Positions 40,627 through 49,603 of a stretch of DNA of 64,000 nt are shown here, piece by piece; within the stretch, counting starts at the first letter, position 1, and each line of letters begins with the position of its first letter. Below the pieces are notes generated by a model. It had not been told where the DNA came from. It saw nothing but the letters and a program-made list of their open reading frames with translations, and searched no databases. This stretch comes from Rhodococcus qingshengii JCM 15477 (GTDB lineage: Bacteria > Actinomycetota > Actinomycetes > Mycobacteriales > Mycobacteriaceae), in assembly GCF_023221595.1 (NCBI RefSeq), contig NZ_CP096563.1, forward strand, positions 2,896,501-2,960,500. Reading direction: 5' to 3'. The position numbers and the translations under genes are program-made.

Positions 40627-42135
40627 ATGTTCGATGACGGAGTAGGAAGTTCGGGTACCGCAGCGCAGCTGTCCGGTGCTGAATCCGACTGCGCCCTCAT
40701 CGATCTCATCGCCGATCTGCATGCGCGCGAATCGATGCTCGTGGAACGGAAACTGGCTGCCATTGCCGAGTTTTTCGAGCGTCGCAGCGCTGGCCACACT
40801 GATAACGGTGCTTGGTCGTCTACCGCTCACGAACTGGCTGAGGCCGAGCTCGGCGCGGCATTGACCATGGGCCGTGCCGCAGCGGGAAAGTTGATCGGTC
40901 TCGGCTTTTCTCTCAAGACTCGCCTCCATCGCACGCGTGCCGCCATGGCGCGCGGAGAACTGGATCTGTATCGAGTCGGATTGATCGACTCCGCTACGGC
41001 CAACGTAGCCGACGATTTGATCGACGAGGTGGAACGGCAACTCCTCGAGAAGATCTCGGCGCCCCCGATGCCTGGCGGTACCGGCTTGACGGGTCGCCGA
41101 TTGACAGCGGCTATCGACCGGATCGTCGCCGTGGTGGATCCCGAGGGGATACGCGAACGTCGACGCCGCGCCCTGGCTGATCGGTTCGTGGGTGTGAGCG
41201 CTGCCGAGGACGGAATGGCGCGGATATTGGGGAGTATTCCGGCGGAGGAAGCACGGGCTTTCGACCGTCGGTTGCGGGAGTTGGCAATGTCGGTGTGTCG
41301 ACACGATTCCCGTAAGTACGAGCAACGACGAGCTGACGCATTGGGAGCGTTGGTATCCGGATCGACGATTCTGCCGTGCGATTGCGGCCGGCACGAGTGC
41401 CCACAAGATCGAAGCGGGATTGTGGTGGTGCGTCGGCCGTTGGTTCACGTGGTCATGCTGGAATCAACGCTTCAGGGCGGTGACGCACCAGGTGCAGACG
41501 AACCCGCTCACCTCGACGGTTATGGAGTGATCAGTGCAGAGCATGCGCGTGACATCGCCGCGGGTGCGCTGATTCGGAAGGTGAAGGTACCAGCCGATGC
41601 CGCGCTCGAGTCTGCCGGTGAGGGCGAGCCAGTACCTTCGCCCGTCGTTCCTTCTGCGTTCGTGTACCGCCCCGGCGCTGTCCTCGACACCTGGGTGCGG
41701 GTGATCGCAGGAAGCTGCCAGTGGTTGCACTGCGATGTCGCTGCATGGAATTCAGATCTCGATCACACTGAACCCTTTGATCATCGCGATCCCACTCGTG
41801 GTGGAAAGACCGTGGCCTCGAACTTGAGTGCCTATTGTCGAAACCATCACCGCCTCAAGCACTCCGGTCAGTGGGTGCACACCTCGAACCCGGACCGCAG
41901 CGTCATGCTGACCTCGCCGACCGGACATTGCTACCGAACGAGGCCGTCAGGTCTGCTGGCGGGAATGCTCGAGCCTGTACTGCCCGAGGGTGGTCGGCGT
42001 CGGCGCACACGTCTGGAAAACAAGGCCGCTCGTGTGTGGGGGGAACGCCGGCGGCAGCGGATACGAATGCACCGGCGGATGAAGAAGGCACAGAGGAGGA
42101 CCTTCGACGGCGGAGACGATCCACCGCCATTCTGA
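40627..42135 (+). CDS. DUF222 / HNH endonuclease domain protein (13E12 family)
   Basis: A 502-residue protein. DUF222 fills about residues 20-330 (ALTMGRAAAGKLIGLG, ELDLYRVGLIDSATA). An HNH nuclease lies at about 380-425 with SCQWLHCDVAAWNSDLDHTEPFDH and NLSAYCRNHHRLKH giving zinc Cys and catalytic His. A basic C-terminal tail (KKAQRRTF and neighbours) follows. The family is the 13E12 repeat family of M. tuberculosis, several members of which are DNA-damage induced. It interrupts the pdxS-tesB-pdxT neighbourhood and probably arrived by transfer or duplication. Confidence 0.88.
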   Translation: MFDDGVGSSGTAAQLSGAESDCALIDLIADLHARESMLVERKLAAIAEFFERRSAGHTDNGAWSSTAHELAEAELGAALTMGRAAAGKLIGLGFSLKTRLHRTRAAMARGELDLYRVGLIDSATANVADDLIDEVERQLLEKISAPPMPGGTGLTGRRLTAAIDRIVAVVDPEGIRERRRRALADRFVGVSAAEDGMARILGSIPAEEARAFDRRLRELAMSVCRHDSRKYEQRRADALGALVSGSTILPCDCGRHECPQDRSGIVVVRRPLVHVVMLESTLQGGDAPGADEPAHLDGYGVISAEHARDIAAGALIRKVKVPADAALESAGEGEPVPSPVVPSAFVYRPGAVLDTWVRVIAGSCQWLHCDVAAWNSDLDHTEPFDHRDPTRGGKTVASNLSAYCRNHHRLKHSGQWVHTSNPDRSVMLTSPTGHCYRTRPSGLLAGMLEPVLPEGGRRRRTRLENKAARVWGERRRQRIRMHRRMKKAQRRTFDGGDDPPPF

Positions 42136-42249
42136 GTCGATGCGCCCCGTCGCTCAGTGTTTTCGGATGCCCACTTTGGTGGCCGGGGGTGCGTCAGGCA
42201 TTGTGTGAAGGTCGGTAGACGTCGGTACACGGGAAGATGTGGAGCATCG

Positions 42250-43071
42250 ATGGCGAGGATCGAAGAAATTCTGGAGTTGGAACGCCTCGAGCGGGACATC
42301 TTTCGAGGAATCATCGCGGAGACCACCCTGACCCGCACTTTCGGCGGCCAGGTCGCCGGACAGGCATTGGTGTCGGCGGTACGCACGGTCGATCCGGCCT
42401 ACTCGGTTCATTCGTTGCACGGATATTTCCTGCGTCCGGGAAATCCGATGGAGCCGACGGTTTTTCTGGTTGATCGTGTTCGGGACGGTCGATCGTTCGC
42501 GACCCGCTTGGTCACCGGAATTCAAGACGGGCAAGCCATTTTCACGATGTCGGCGTCCTTCCACGTCCAAGACGAAGGCATCGAGCACCAGGACGAGATG
42601 CCACCCGTTCCTGACCCCGAGACCTTGGCCATCGCCCAGGATTCGGAGGATCCCGAGACTGCGTGGCTGGCGCGTGAGTGGTCCGATTGGGACCTTCGAA
42701 TGGTGCCGAAGGCCGACATCGACAAACGTCCGGGCGCTGCCGCGCAGCAGCAAGTGTGGTTCCGTTCCCGCGAGGCACTCCCGGACGACCCGGTATTTCA
42801 CGTGTGCACGCTTGCCTACATGAGCGACATGACGCTGCTCGGATCTTCTCGCGGCCCCCACATGGACGTCGCCATGCAAAGCGCTTCGCTCGATCACGCC
42901 ATGTGGTTCCTGCGGCCGTTCCGCGCCGACGAGTGGCTGTTGTACGACCAGACGTCGCCGTCAGCGGGCTTCGGTCGCGCCCTGACGCAGGGACGAATCT
43001 TCGACAGCCGAGGAAATATGGTTGCTGCAGTCGTCCAGGAGGGTCTGACCAGGCTGTATCGCCCGAAGTGA
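42250..43071 (+). CDS. tesB: Acyl-CoA thioesterase II, copy 1
   Basis: A 273-residue double-hotdog thioesterase that hydrolyses fatty acyl-CoA. It has [12 protein letters not shown] (about residue 29), [11 protein letters not shown], the RDGRSFATRLV segment, and in the second hotdog [27 protein letters not shown] with the catalytic Asp. Start at ATG 42250 after a GGAG. A close paralogue begins 0.7 kb downstream on the same strand. Homologue of Rv2605c. Confidence 0.92.
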   Translation: MARIEEILELERLERDIFRGIIAETTLTRTFGGQVAGQALVSAVRTVDPAYSVHSLHGYFLRPGNPMEPTVFLVDRVRDGRSFATRLVTGIQDGQAIFTMSASFHVQDEGIEHQDEMPPVPDPETLAIAQDSEDPETAWLAREWSDWDLRMVPKADIDKRPGAAAQQQVWFRSREALPDDPVFHVCTLAYMSDMTLLGSSRGPHMDVAMQSASLDHAMWFLRPFRADEWLLYDQTSPSAGFGRALTQGRIFDSRGNMVAAVVQEGLTRLYRPK

Positions 43072-43106
43072 GGTCGGCCGACGTGAGATCAATCGCAGTG
43101 AGACCT

Positions 43107-43730
43107 TCACTGGCGAGACCGCACCGCAGGCCGGGCCGGATGGTCGTATCTGACCTCGAAATCGACCTCCTCGGACACTTCTGATCGGTGTTCGAGGAGT
43201 GCCTCGACGGTCCACAGATCTGCCTCCGGTGTGTGCCGCCGCATGGCAGGTTCGCTCATGTCCAGGCGGACGCTGACGTCGAACTCCAGCCCGCGCCCGA
43301 GCAACATCGGACCGGCGATCACGATGACCGCGCGCTCATGGACGGGGATACGGGTCGACCGAGCCGATCGATCGGTGGGTTCGTCCCAGAGTTTCGGCAA
43401 GAACGCCCGTTTTGTGCGGGCTGCGGTGATCACTTCACGATCGAGTGCCGGATAGTCGAACCAGATAGTACGGTAACTCAGCGCATCCTCGTGGCCGAAC
43501 TCGTATCGCAGCGAAGCCGGCCGCACGTAGTCGTGCAGTGACACAACAGCACTCGGCCTGTTGCGCGACTCGACGGCGGTGCCGACCAGTTCCGCGAGCC
43601 GAGACGGCTGTGCACAATCAGGTCCGTCGATCGCTACTACCGCCACCGACGGAAACGATCCGCTCAGCGTTGCAATCTGCTCGGCCAAGGCGAGGGGACT
43701 GGACGGGATGAATGTACTCACGCCCACCAT
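43107..43730 (-). CDS. Uridine kinase-like protein with a degenerate P-loop
   Basis: A 207-residue protein resembling the uridine kinase/phosphoribulokinase family in layout: VAVVAIDGP, then VVSLHDYVRPASLRYEFGHED, FDYPALDREVI and VIVIAGPMLLGRGLEFDVSVRLDMS. The expected GxxxxGKS/T P-loop is replaced by DGPDCAQPSRLAE with no Lys, so nucleotide binding is doubtful. The start is ATG 43730, or the longer in-frame 43772. It is convergent with tesB copy 1 and divergent from copy 2. Function unknown. Confidence 0.68.
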   Translation of the reverse strand: MVGVSTFIPSSPLALAEQIATLSGSFPSVAVVAIDGPDCAQPSRLAELVGTAVESRNRPSAVVSLHDYVRPASLRYEFGHEDALSYRTIWFDYPALDREVITAARTKRAFLPKLWDEPTDRSARSTRIPVHERAVIVIAGPMLLGRGLEFDVSVRLDMSEPAMRRHTPEADLWTVEALLEHRSEVSEEVDFEVRYDHPARPAVRSRQ

Positions 43731-43809
43731 GGTGCCGTGCCCGCTCGCCGAGGCGATATTGTGAACCGTCATCGCGCCCAGTGCGGCGGTCTATGTTTTC
43801 GGAGGACTC

Positions 43810-44679
43810 ATGGTTGGTATCGAGGAGATCCTCGCGCTCGAACACCTGGAGAAGGACATCTTCCGTGGTGCGGTCCATCCCACCGCACTTCAACGGACGT
43901 TCGGCGGGCAGGTTGCCGGGCAGTCGTTGGTTTCTGCCGTGAGCACCGTTGACGAGAGCTACCACGTGCACTCGTTGCACGGATATTTCCTGCGCCCGGG
44001 TAATCCGAAGATTCCGACGGTCTACCTGGTGGACCGCATCCGCGACGGGCGCTCGTTCTGCACCCGCCGGGTGAATGCAGTTCAGGACGGCAAGACGATC
44101 TTCACGATGTCGGCCTCGTTCCACGTCGACGACGAAGGTATCGAGCACCAGGACCGGATGCCCTCCGTTCCGGCGCCGGAGGACTTGCCGGATGCGCAGA
44201 CCGTTCCGAAGTTGGCTGAATCGCAGTTCTATCAGGAGTGGAAGAACTGGGACATCAGAATTGTGCCCGCTGAGCAGAGCGCGTCAGCGCCGGATCTCGC
44301 CGCGCAACAACGCGTGTGGATGCGCTACCGCGAGGCTCTGCCGGATCGTCCGCTGCTGCACATCTGCACCCTCGCGTACCTCAGTGACATGACCCTGCTC
44401 GGAACTTCCAAAGTCCCGCACCGCGGCGTGAAGACGCAGACTGCTTCGCTCGATCACGCGATGTGGTTCCTGCGTCCGTTCCGGGCCGACGAGTGGTTGC
44501 TCTACGACCAGACGTCGCCGTCGGCAGGTTTTGGTCGCGCGCTCACTCAGGGGCGTATCTACGATCGCGATGGCAACATGGTGGCAGCGGTGGTTCAGGA
44601 GGGTTTGACGCGTCTCGAACGCGAACCCGACATCCATGAGAGCAAGAACAGCCGTGAGAACAAGACAGGAACTGTGTGA
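43810..44679 (+). CDS. tesB: Acyl-CoA thioesterase II, copy 2
   Basis: A 289-residue paralogue of the gene at 42250, sharing long identical stretches such as [13 protein letters not shown] and [19 protein letters not shown]. It differs in its middle third and has a longer charged C-terminal tail ([10 protein letters not shown]). Its TGA shares one base with the pdxT ATG, so it is cotranscribed with pdxT as in the Rv2605c-Rv2604c pair; this copy is therefore the positional ortholog. Confidence 0.92.
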   Translation: MVGIEEILALEHLEKDIFRGAVHPTALQRTFGGQVAGQSLVSAVSTVDESYHVHSLHGYFLRPGNPKIPTVYLVDRIRDGRSFCTRRVNAVQDGKTIFTMSASFHVDDEGIEHQDRMPSVPAPEDLPDAQTVPKLAESQFYQEWKNWDIRIVPAEQSASAPDLAAQQRVWMRYREALPDRPLLHICTLAYLSDMTLLGTSKVPHRGVKTQTASLDHAMWFLRPFRADEWLLYDQTSPSAGFGRALTQGRIYDRDGNMVAAVVQEGLTRLEREPDIHESKNSRENKTGTV

Positions 44680-45284
44680 TGACGCGTCCGTTGATCGGTG
44701 TACTCGCCCTCCAAGGTGATGTTCGCGAACACCTTGCCGCACTCGATGATTCGGGAGCGGATGCGGTGGGTATCCGGCGCCCGGAGGAACTCGACAAGGT
44801 CGATGGCATCGTGATCCCCGGTGGCGAATCCACCACGATGAGCCGGCTTCTGCAGGTGTTCGAACTGTTGGATCCGCTTCGTGAGCGTCTTCGCGGGGGG
44901 CTGCCGGCCTACGGTTCGTGTGCCGGCATGATTCTGCTGGCGAGCGAGGTACTCGACACCCGGCCGGACGCCGAACATCTCGGCGCCATCGACATGACGG
45001 TGCGCCGCAACGCTTTCGGCAGACAGGTCGATTCTTTCGAGTCCGACCTGGAGTTCGAGGGCATCATCGGAGATCCCATCCGCGCCGTCTTCATCCGCGC
45101 GCCGTGGGTGGAGCGAGTTGGACCGGGCGTAGAGGTTCTTGCGCAGGTTCCCGCCGCCGCGGGGGAGGCCGCGGGCCGGATCGTCGCGGTTCGGCAGGGC
45201 TCGGTGATCGCCACTTCTTTCCATCCCGAGGTTACCGGGGACCGTCGAGTGCACGAGATGTTCGTCGATCTGGTTCGCGGATAA
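44679..45284 (+). CDS. pdxT: Pyridoxal 5'-phosphate synthase, glutaminase subunit PdxT
   Basis: Class I glutamine amidotransferase that delivers ammonia to PdxS. The 201-residue protein has [14 protein letters not shown] at the start, GGESTTMS, the nucleophile Cys in [10 protein letters not shown] (about residue 79) and the His-Glu of [12 protein letters not shown] 44679 is chosen over GTG 44676 because AGGA is eight bases upstream. Confidence 0.96.
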   Translation: MTRPLIGVLALQGDVREHLAALDDSGADAVGIRRPEELDKVDGIVIPGGESTTMSRLLQVFELLDPLRERLRGGLPAYGSCAGMILLASEVLDTRPDAEHLGAIDMTVRRNAFGRQVDSFESDLEFEGIIGDPIRAVFIRAPWVERVGPGVEVLAQVPAAAGEAAGRIVAVRQGSVIATSFHPEVTGDRRVHEMFVDLVRG

Positions 45285-45309
45285 CTGGAGTAGTCAGCCT
45301 CGGCCGAAC

Positions 45310-45945
45310 CTACAGCTCCAGTTCGCAGGCAAGGATCGCCGCCTGGACGCGTGAGGTGAGGTGCAACTTCGACAGAACTCGCGACACGTGCGACTTCACC
45401 GTCGGAGCACCGACACCGAGTTCACGCGACAGTTCGGCATTGGACAGTCCCGTCCCCAACAGCGCGAGCACCTCGCGTTCACGATCGGTGAGCTCGCTCA
45501 ATCCCAGCGGTTCGGTGGGTTTGGGTGCACGCTGAACGAACTCGCCGATCAGTGCACGCGCCGCGCGAGGAGCGAGCACTGCATCTCCGGCCGCGACGTT
45601 GCGGATAGCGCTGGTCAGCTCGTCCGCGGTCGCAGTCTTGAGCAGGAATCCCGAAGCACCGGCGCGCAGGGCCGCGAAGACGTATTCGTCGAGGTCGAAG
45701 GTGGTCAACACCAGAACCCGGCTGCGGGTCGTCCCGATGATCTGACGCGTCGCCTCGATGCCGTCGGTGCCTGGCATCCGGACGTCCATGAGTACGACGT
45801 CGGGTTGATGCGTGCGGGTGACGGTGATCGCCGACGCTCCGTCACCGGCTTCTGCAACGACATCGATGTCGTCGTGCTGCCGCAGGATCATCGCGAGTCC
45901 GGACCGGATCGCGGCGTGGTCGTCGACCAGGGCGACGGTGATCAC
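45310..45945 (-). CDS. NarL-type response regulator
   Basis: A 211-residue regulator: receiver domain 1-120 with phospho-acceptor Asp in VVLMDVRMPGTDG and the acidic DD at VALVDDH; LuxR-type helix-turn-helix at about 145-205 (LTDREREVLALLGTGLSNAEL, VKSHVSRVLSKL). GTG 45945 overlaps the kinase stop by 4 bp, so kinase and regulator form a pair. Target genes unknown. Confidence 0.94.
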   Translation of the reverse strand: MITVALVDDHAAIRSGLAMILRQHDDIDVVAEAGDGASAITVTRTHQPDVVLMDVRMPGTDGIEATRQIIGTTRSRVLVLTTFDLDEYVFAALRAGASGFLLKTATADELTSAIRNVAAGDAVLAPRAARALIGEFVQRAPKPTEPLGLSELTDREREVLALLGTGLSNAELSRELGVGAPTVKSHVSRVLSKLHLTSRVQAAILACELEL

Positions 45946-47177
45946 TGATCCGTTCCGTTCGGCGCGGGGACCGGTAGCTGTGCGCATACCGTCCATTCTC
46001 CGTCGACCGGAAGTGCGTCGAGTGAACCGCCCAGCAGTTCGGCGCGGTGACGCATGTTTGCAAGTCCGTGCGTTCCCGCCCGAAAACTGGATGTGTCGCG
46101 ACCGACGGGGTTTCGGATCTCGATCTGTAATGCATTGTGCTGGAGAGAGATCGACATCGAGATCGGTGCACCAGGCGCATGCTTGAGCGCATTGGTCAAC
46201 GCCTCCTGGGTGATCCGGTACGCCGTGTGATCGACCACGCTCGGCAGGTCGGCAGTATCGATGTCGATCGCAACGTGCACGGCGGCGCCGGCTGCCCGAA
46301 CTGCGTCCAGGACGACGGGCAACTCGGTCAGCCGCGGGGGAGAGGAACGCGGGTCCGGGGTCTCGTCGTCCCCGGCGTGGAGCAGTTCGATCATCGACCG
46401 CATCTCGGAAAGGCCCGCGAGACTGCTCGATCTGATCGCTCCGATCATCTCCCTCAATCCGTCGTCGGGTTGGCCCCGTTCACCGGAGAGAGCTGAGGTG
46501 GACAGTGCCGCCTCCGAATGGATTGCGATGGCGGAGAGGTGGCTTGCGATGACGTCGTGCAGATCGCGCGCCATGGTTGCTCGTTCGTGAGCGACCGCGG
46601 CCTCGCGGTCCAGAGCGGCGAGTGCTTCGTGGACTCTGGAACGCTCGCGTTCGGCCTCGGTCAGTTCGACTTGTCGACGGATGACCAGTGCCCACCACAC
46701 CGGCGTACCGAAGAACAGAGCGGTCACGACGCCTGCCCCAGCCGCAGCGCGGACGTCCTGGGCGGACAGGTAGACGAGGGCTGTGAGCGCGGCAACCGTC
46801 ACTGCGGTCAGAGAACAGACCACTCGGCCCAACCGCGCCGTCCCGTACAGAACTGCGGCGTAGGTGAGATCCGAGAGGACCAGCCACATCGGCAGAGTCG
46901 GGCCAAGGGCGGCGTCGACCGCGACGATGACGGCCCCCGCCGCCAAGGCCGTTGCCGGACGCACCCGCCGGAACGAGTCGATCGCACACAGCAGAGCCAG
47001 CATCCCGATCCGAACCCCGGCGGGAACGTCGGCGACACCTCCGACATCGGTCCACATTTGGTACAGGCCGACCAGGTAGAGGAGTACCCCGATCGCGAAC
47101 AGGCCGAAGGCGATGAGCGGATCGTTCCACTTGCCGACACTCCGACTTCTGGTCACCACAGACTTATCAGAGCACAT
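45942..47177 (-). CDS. Sensor histidine kinase, HisKA_3 type
   Basis: A 411-residue membrane kinase. Residues about 15-165 hold five to six membrane helices with short loops, so it probably senses an intramembrane or envelope signal. A coiled region (RRQVELTEAERERSRVHEALAAL) leads into the HisKA_3 box with the phospho-His in ERATMARDLHDVIASHLSAI (about residue 215), then the HATPase with TNALKHAPG and GTHGLANMRHRAELLGG. ATG 47177 begins the membrane part; the 146-codon in-frame extension upstream overlaps the divergent genes and is rejected. Confidence 0.93.
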   Translation of the reverse strand: MCSDKSVVTRSRSVGKWNDPLIAFGLFAIGVLLYLVGLYQMWTDVGGVADVPAGVRIGMLALLCAIDSFRRVRPATALAAGAVIVAVDAALGPTLPMWLVLSDLTYAAVLYGTARLGRVVCSLTAVTVAALTALVYLSAQDVRAAAGAGVVTALFFGTPVWWALVIRRQVELTEAERERSRVHEALAALDREAAVAHERATMARDLHDVIASHLSAIAIHSEAALSTSALSGERGQPDDGLREMIGAIRSSSLAGLSEMRSMIELLHAGDDETPDPRSSPPRLTELPVVLDAVRAAGAAVHVAIDIDTADLPSVVDHTAYRITQEALTNALKHAPGAPISMSISLQHNALQIEIRNPVGRDTSSFRAGTHGLANMRHRAELLGGSLDALPVDGEWTVCAQLPVPAPNGTDQ

Positions 47178-47267
47178 CGGGGCGCCTGACTTGTCATACC
47201 AAATGATGAGGTCGGCGTTGTTCCGATGGCTGATGTGCGGATTCGAGAGAGAAGACAGGCTCGACGT

Positions 47268-47468
47268 ATGAAAATTCGCTTCGAGTTGATGATCGGCATT
47301 CTCTTGGTCGTCGGTGGCGGCTGTCTGTGGCTGTTCGCGCGTGACGCCGAGTTCTTCTGGTTTCGCGGCGGACCACTCGGCGTGATCCTCGCGATCATCG
47401 GTGCCTTCGACATCGTGAATGCAGTCCGAACGAGGGAGACAGCGATACCCGAGCGCCGAAACGACTGA
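47268..47468 (+). CDS. Small two-helix membrane protein
   Basis: A 66-residue protein with helices at about residues 7-25 (LMIGILLVVGGGCLWLF) and 35-52 (GPLGVILAIIGAFDIVNAV), and short charged ends. ATG 47268 is chosen; an in-frame ATG at 47226 would add a basic 14-residue head. Its stop lies one base before the GTG of the next gene, so the two are coupled. No family recognised. Confidence 0.6.
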   Translation: MKIRFELMIGILLVVGGGCLWLFARDAEFFWFRGGPLGVILAIIGAFDIVNAVRTRETAIPERRND

Positions 47469-47469
47469 C

Positions 47470-48171
47470 GTGGAACTCGTCCTGCTCACCACGCTGGGCG
47501 GGCTCGCCCTGCTGGACAGTACGAGCATCGGAACATTGGTCGTCCCGGTCTGGATGTTGTTGATGCCGGGACGACCGCAGGTTCGCAGGCTGCTGACGTA
47601 TCTGGTGGTCATCACGACGTTCTATTTTGTTGTCGGGGTGGCAGTCTGGACGACGGCACGGGCAGGTATGCCTGTCGTCGCCCCGCTGCTCGAAACCCCC
47701 GCCGCCCGCGGTGCGCAGTTGATACTCGGTATCGCGTTGTTCGCGTGGAGCTTTCGATTCGATTCCGAGAAGAGGCGCACATCCGGTCAGGCCGATCGAA
47801 CCCATGTTTGGCGAGAGCGGGTGCTCGGCTCGGGCAGTTCCGCGAGAAGTGTTGTACTTCTGGCAATTGCTGCCGGGACCGCCGAGTTGGTGACGATGCT
47901 GCCCTACTTGGCGGCGATCGCGATGATCACCGCTGCTGGGCTGTCCGCAGTCACGTCTGCGTCGATACTTGCCGGATACTGCCTGATCATGGCCACTCCG
48001 GCAGTGCTTCTGTTGTGCGGGCGGATCGTGGCCGGCGACCGACTGGACAAGCCGCTGAGCGGGGTGGACTCGTTCATCTCACGCCACGGCGACAGCGCGA
48101 TGGGTTGGGTGTTCGGCATTGCCGGCTTCTACCTCGCCGGCAATGCCGCTGCCGTGTTGTTCGTGAATTGA
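47470..48171 (+). CDS. GAP-family integral membrane protein
   Basis: A 233-residue, about six-helix membrane protein starting VELVLLTTLGGLALLDSTSIGTLVVPVWMLLMPGRP, with the DSxSxGT pattern in helix 1 and a second half repeat (AIAAGTAELVTMLPYLAAIAMI). It resembles the GAP/Sap family implicated in glycopeptidolipid transport in mycobacteria, and more loosely LysE/CcdA-like exporters. The role here is unknown. GTG start one base after the preceding stop. Confidence 0.7.
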   Translation: MELVLLTTLGGLALLDSTSIGTLVVPVWMLLMPGRPQVRRLLTYLVVITTFYFVVGVAVWTTARAGMPVVAPLLETPAARGAQLILGIALFAWSFRFDSEKRRTSGQADRTHVWRERVLGSGSSARSVVLLAIAAGTAELVTMLPYLAAIAMITAAGLSAVTSASILAGYCLIMATPAVLLLCGRIVAGDRLDKPLSGVDSFISRHGDSAMGWVFGIAGFYLAGNAAAVLFVN

Positions 48172-48184
48172 CGTTGTTCGTGAA

Positions 48185-49105
48185 TCAACCAGCCTGAACC
48201 AACGAATTGATCAGCTTCACACCGTCTTCCGGGTGATCGACGGTCACGGCGAACAGTCGTCCGTTCTCGAGAGTGACCACGATGGCCTCACCCGAGCGGA
48301 GAGTGACGGCTGTTCCGCGCGGTGTCATTCGGTAACCCCATCCGCCCCATTCGGCCGGACGTATCGCGTCGACTGATGCGGACTTCACCTTCGAGATGGG
48401 GATCTTCTTCCATCGAACGCCCCAGGAACTGATGCCGACACTGTGACGGTCGACGCGCACGGTGACCGACGCGAATGCTGTGACGGCGAAGGTGGACACA
48501 CCCAGGATCACGGCAACCCACCAATCCGAGTACGCGGCAGTCGCGATCACGAGAACTACGAGGCCGGCGGTAACGATCCACGGCCAGATGCTGCGGACCT
48601 GCCCGACCCACACTGCACGTTCGGAGGCCGTGAGTGGAGTGTCGAGCGTCGGGGTCGGCAGTGGCGACTCCGGGCCGCTTCGTTGCTGGTCAGGCAGCGC
48701 GTATGCCAGAACTCCTACGAGTACCGCCGCGATCGGCGCAAGAATCCACCAGCCGATGCGCGCGTCCTCCGGCGACCCGGCGTCGATCGTCAGGGCGACG
48801 CTCAGAATCCAGATCGTCGCCAGTGTCGCACTCGAGATCGAGGTTACGGCGAGAAACAAGGGCGCGTTGTCGCTCGAACGGGCCGCGACGACACACGCGC
48901 AAACGACTGCCACCAGTGAAATCGCCAGCGCGATGAAGAAAAAGGTCGTCGTGGTGCTGAAGCCGTCCGGGGTCGATCCGGACCAATGGCTCGCGACGGT
49001 CTCGGGTAGGCGGTCACCCCACGCGAAGCGTGCGAGAACCAGTATCAGGGTCGGGATCAGAGTCAGCGAAGCTGCTGTCCAGAGTCGGATCTTGCTGGTC
49101 GTCAT
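48185..49105 (-). CDS. DUF1648-domain membrane protein
   Basis: A 306-residue protein with about five membrane helices. The DUF1648 motif LPETVASHWSGSTPDGF lies at about residues 33-50. A C-terminal cytoplasmic domain of PH-like character follows (GISSWGVRWKKIPISKVKSAS to LRSGEAIVVTLENGRLFAVTVDHPE). It overlaps the GntR gene by 4 bp, the usual pairing of these two families, so it is probably a target of that regulator. Confidence 0.85.
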   Translation of the reverse strand: MTTSKIRLWTAASLTLIPTLILVLARFAWGDRLPETVASHWSGSTPDGFSTTTTFFFIALAISLVAVVCACVVAARSSDNAPLFLAVTSISSATLATIWILSVALTIDAGSPEDARIGWWILAPIAAVLVGVLAYALPDQQRSGPESPLPTPTLDTPLTASERAVWVGQVRSIWPWIVTAGLVVLVIATAAYSDWWVAVILGVSTFAVTAFASVTVRVDRHSVGISSWGVRWKKIPISKVKSASVDAIRPAEWGGWGYRMTPRGTAVTLRSGEAIVVTLENGRLFAVTVDHPEDGVKLINSLVQAG

Positions 49106-49458
49106 TGTGTGCTGGTCTCCTTGATGAGGTCGAGCATGTGCGCAGTGTCGAGTCCGAGATTTCGGGCCTGCCGTACGAACTCGCGCGCAGATTCGTTGAG
49201 AGCTGTTCTTCCCGAGTCGAATTCGGCGCGAATGACGGCGCCACGTCCGCGTCGGAGGTCGATCAGGCCTTCGTCGCGCAGTGTTGCGTACGCACGAAGA
49301 ACCGTGTGGAGATTGACGTCGATCGACTCGGCGAGAGCGCGAGCGGACGGCAGGCGGTCACCTGGTCCGATCTCACCGCGGATGACCGAGCCACGAACCC
49401 CGGCTGCAATCTGCTCCGCGAGTGGAGTTGTGGAGGCGTGATCTATTCGGACCAACAT
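49102..49458 (-). CDS. GntR-family (YtrA-like) regulator
   Basis: A 118-residue regulator with an N-terminal winged helix (TTPLAEQIAAGVRGSVIRGEIGPGDRLPSARALAESIDVNLHTVLRAYATLRDEGLIDLRRGRGAVI) and a short helical C-terminus as in the YtrA group. ATG 49458 has no ribosome-binding site; a palindromic operator overlaps it and contains a -10-like TAGAAT, so the mRNA is probably leaderless and autoregulated. Confidence 0.92.
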   Translation of the reverse strand: MLVRIDHASTTPLAEQIAAGVRGSVIRGEIGPGDRLPSARALAESIDVNLHTVLRAYATLRDEGLIDLRRGRGAVIRAEFDSGRTALNESAREFVRQARNLGLDTAHMLDLIKETSTQ

Positions 49459-49478
49459 GTTTGCATTCTATGCAAACA
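49458..49478. promoter_or_regulatory. GntR operator over the start codon
   Basis: Arms TGTTTGCAT (49458-49466) and ATGCAAACA (49470-49478) are a perfect 9-bp inverted repeat around TCT. On the minus strand TAGAAT inside it is at -10 distance from the ATG. Confidence 0.72.
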
Positions 49479-49603
49479 ATGCACGGTTTGACTAATTCGT
49501 GTCGGGGGATGCAGCGAGTTGTGACGTGGGACGGGTAACATCGGCAGAGCTGAAAGACGCGCATTCGGCGTGCGCAACGCAGCAGGAAAGGGGCTTGAAT
49601 CGC

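Noticed and set aside
45942..47615. 557-residue version of the histidine kinase
   Set aside because: The 146 extra N-terminal residues overlap the divergent membrane protein genes and are not kinase-like; ATG 47177 starts the membrane domain.
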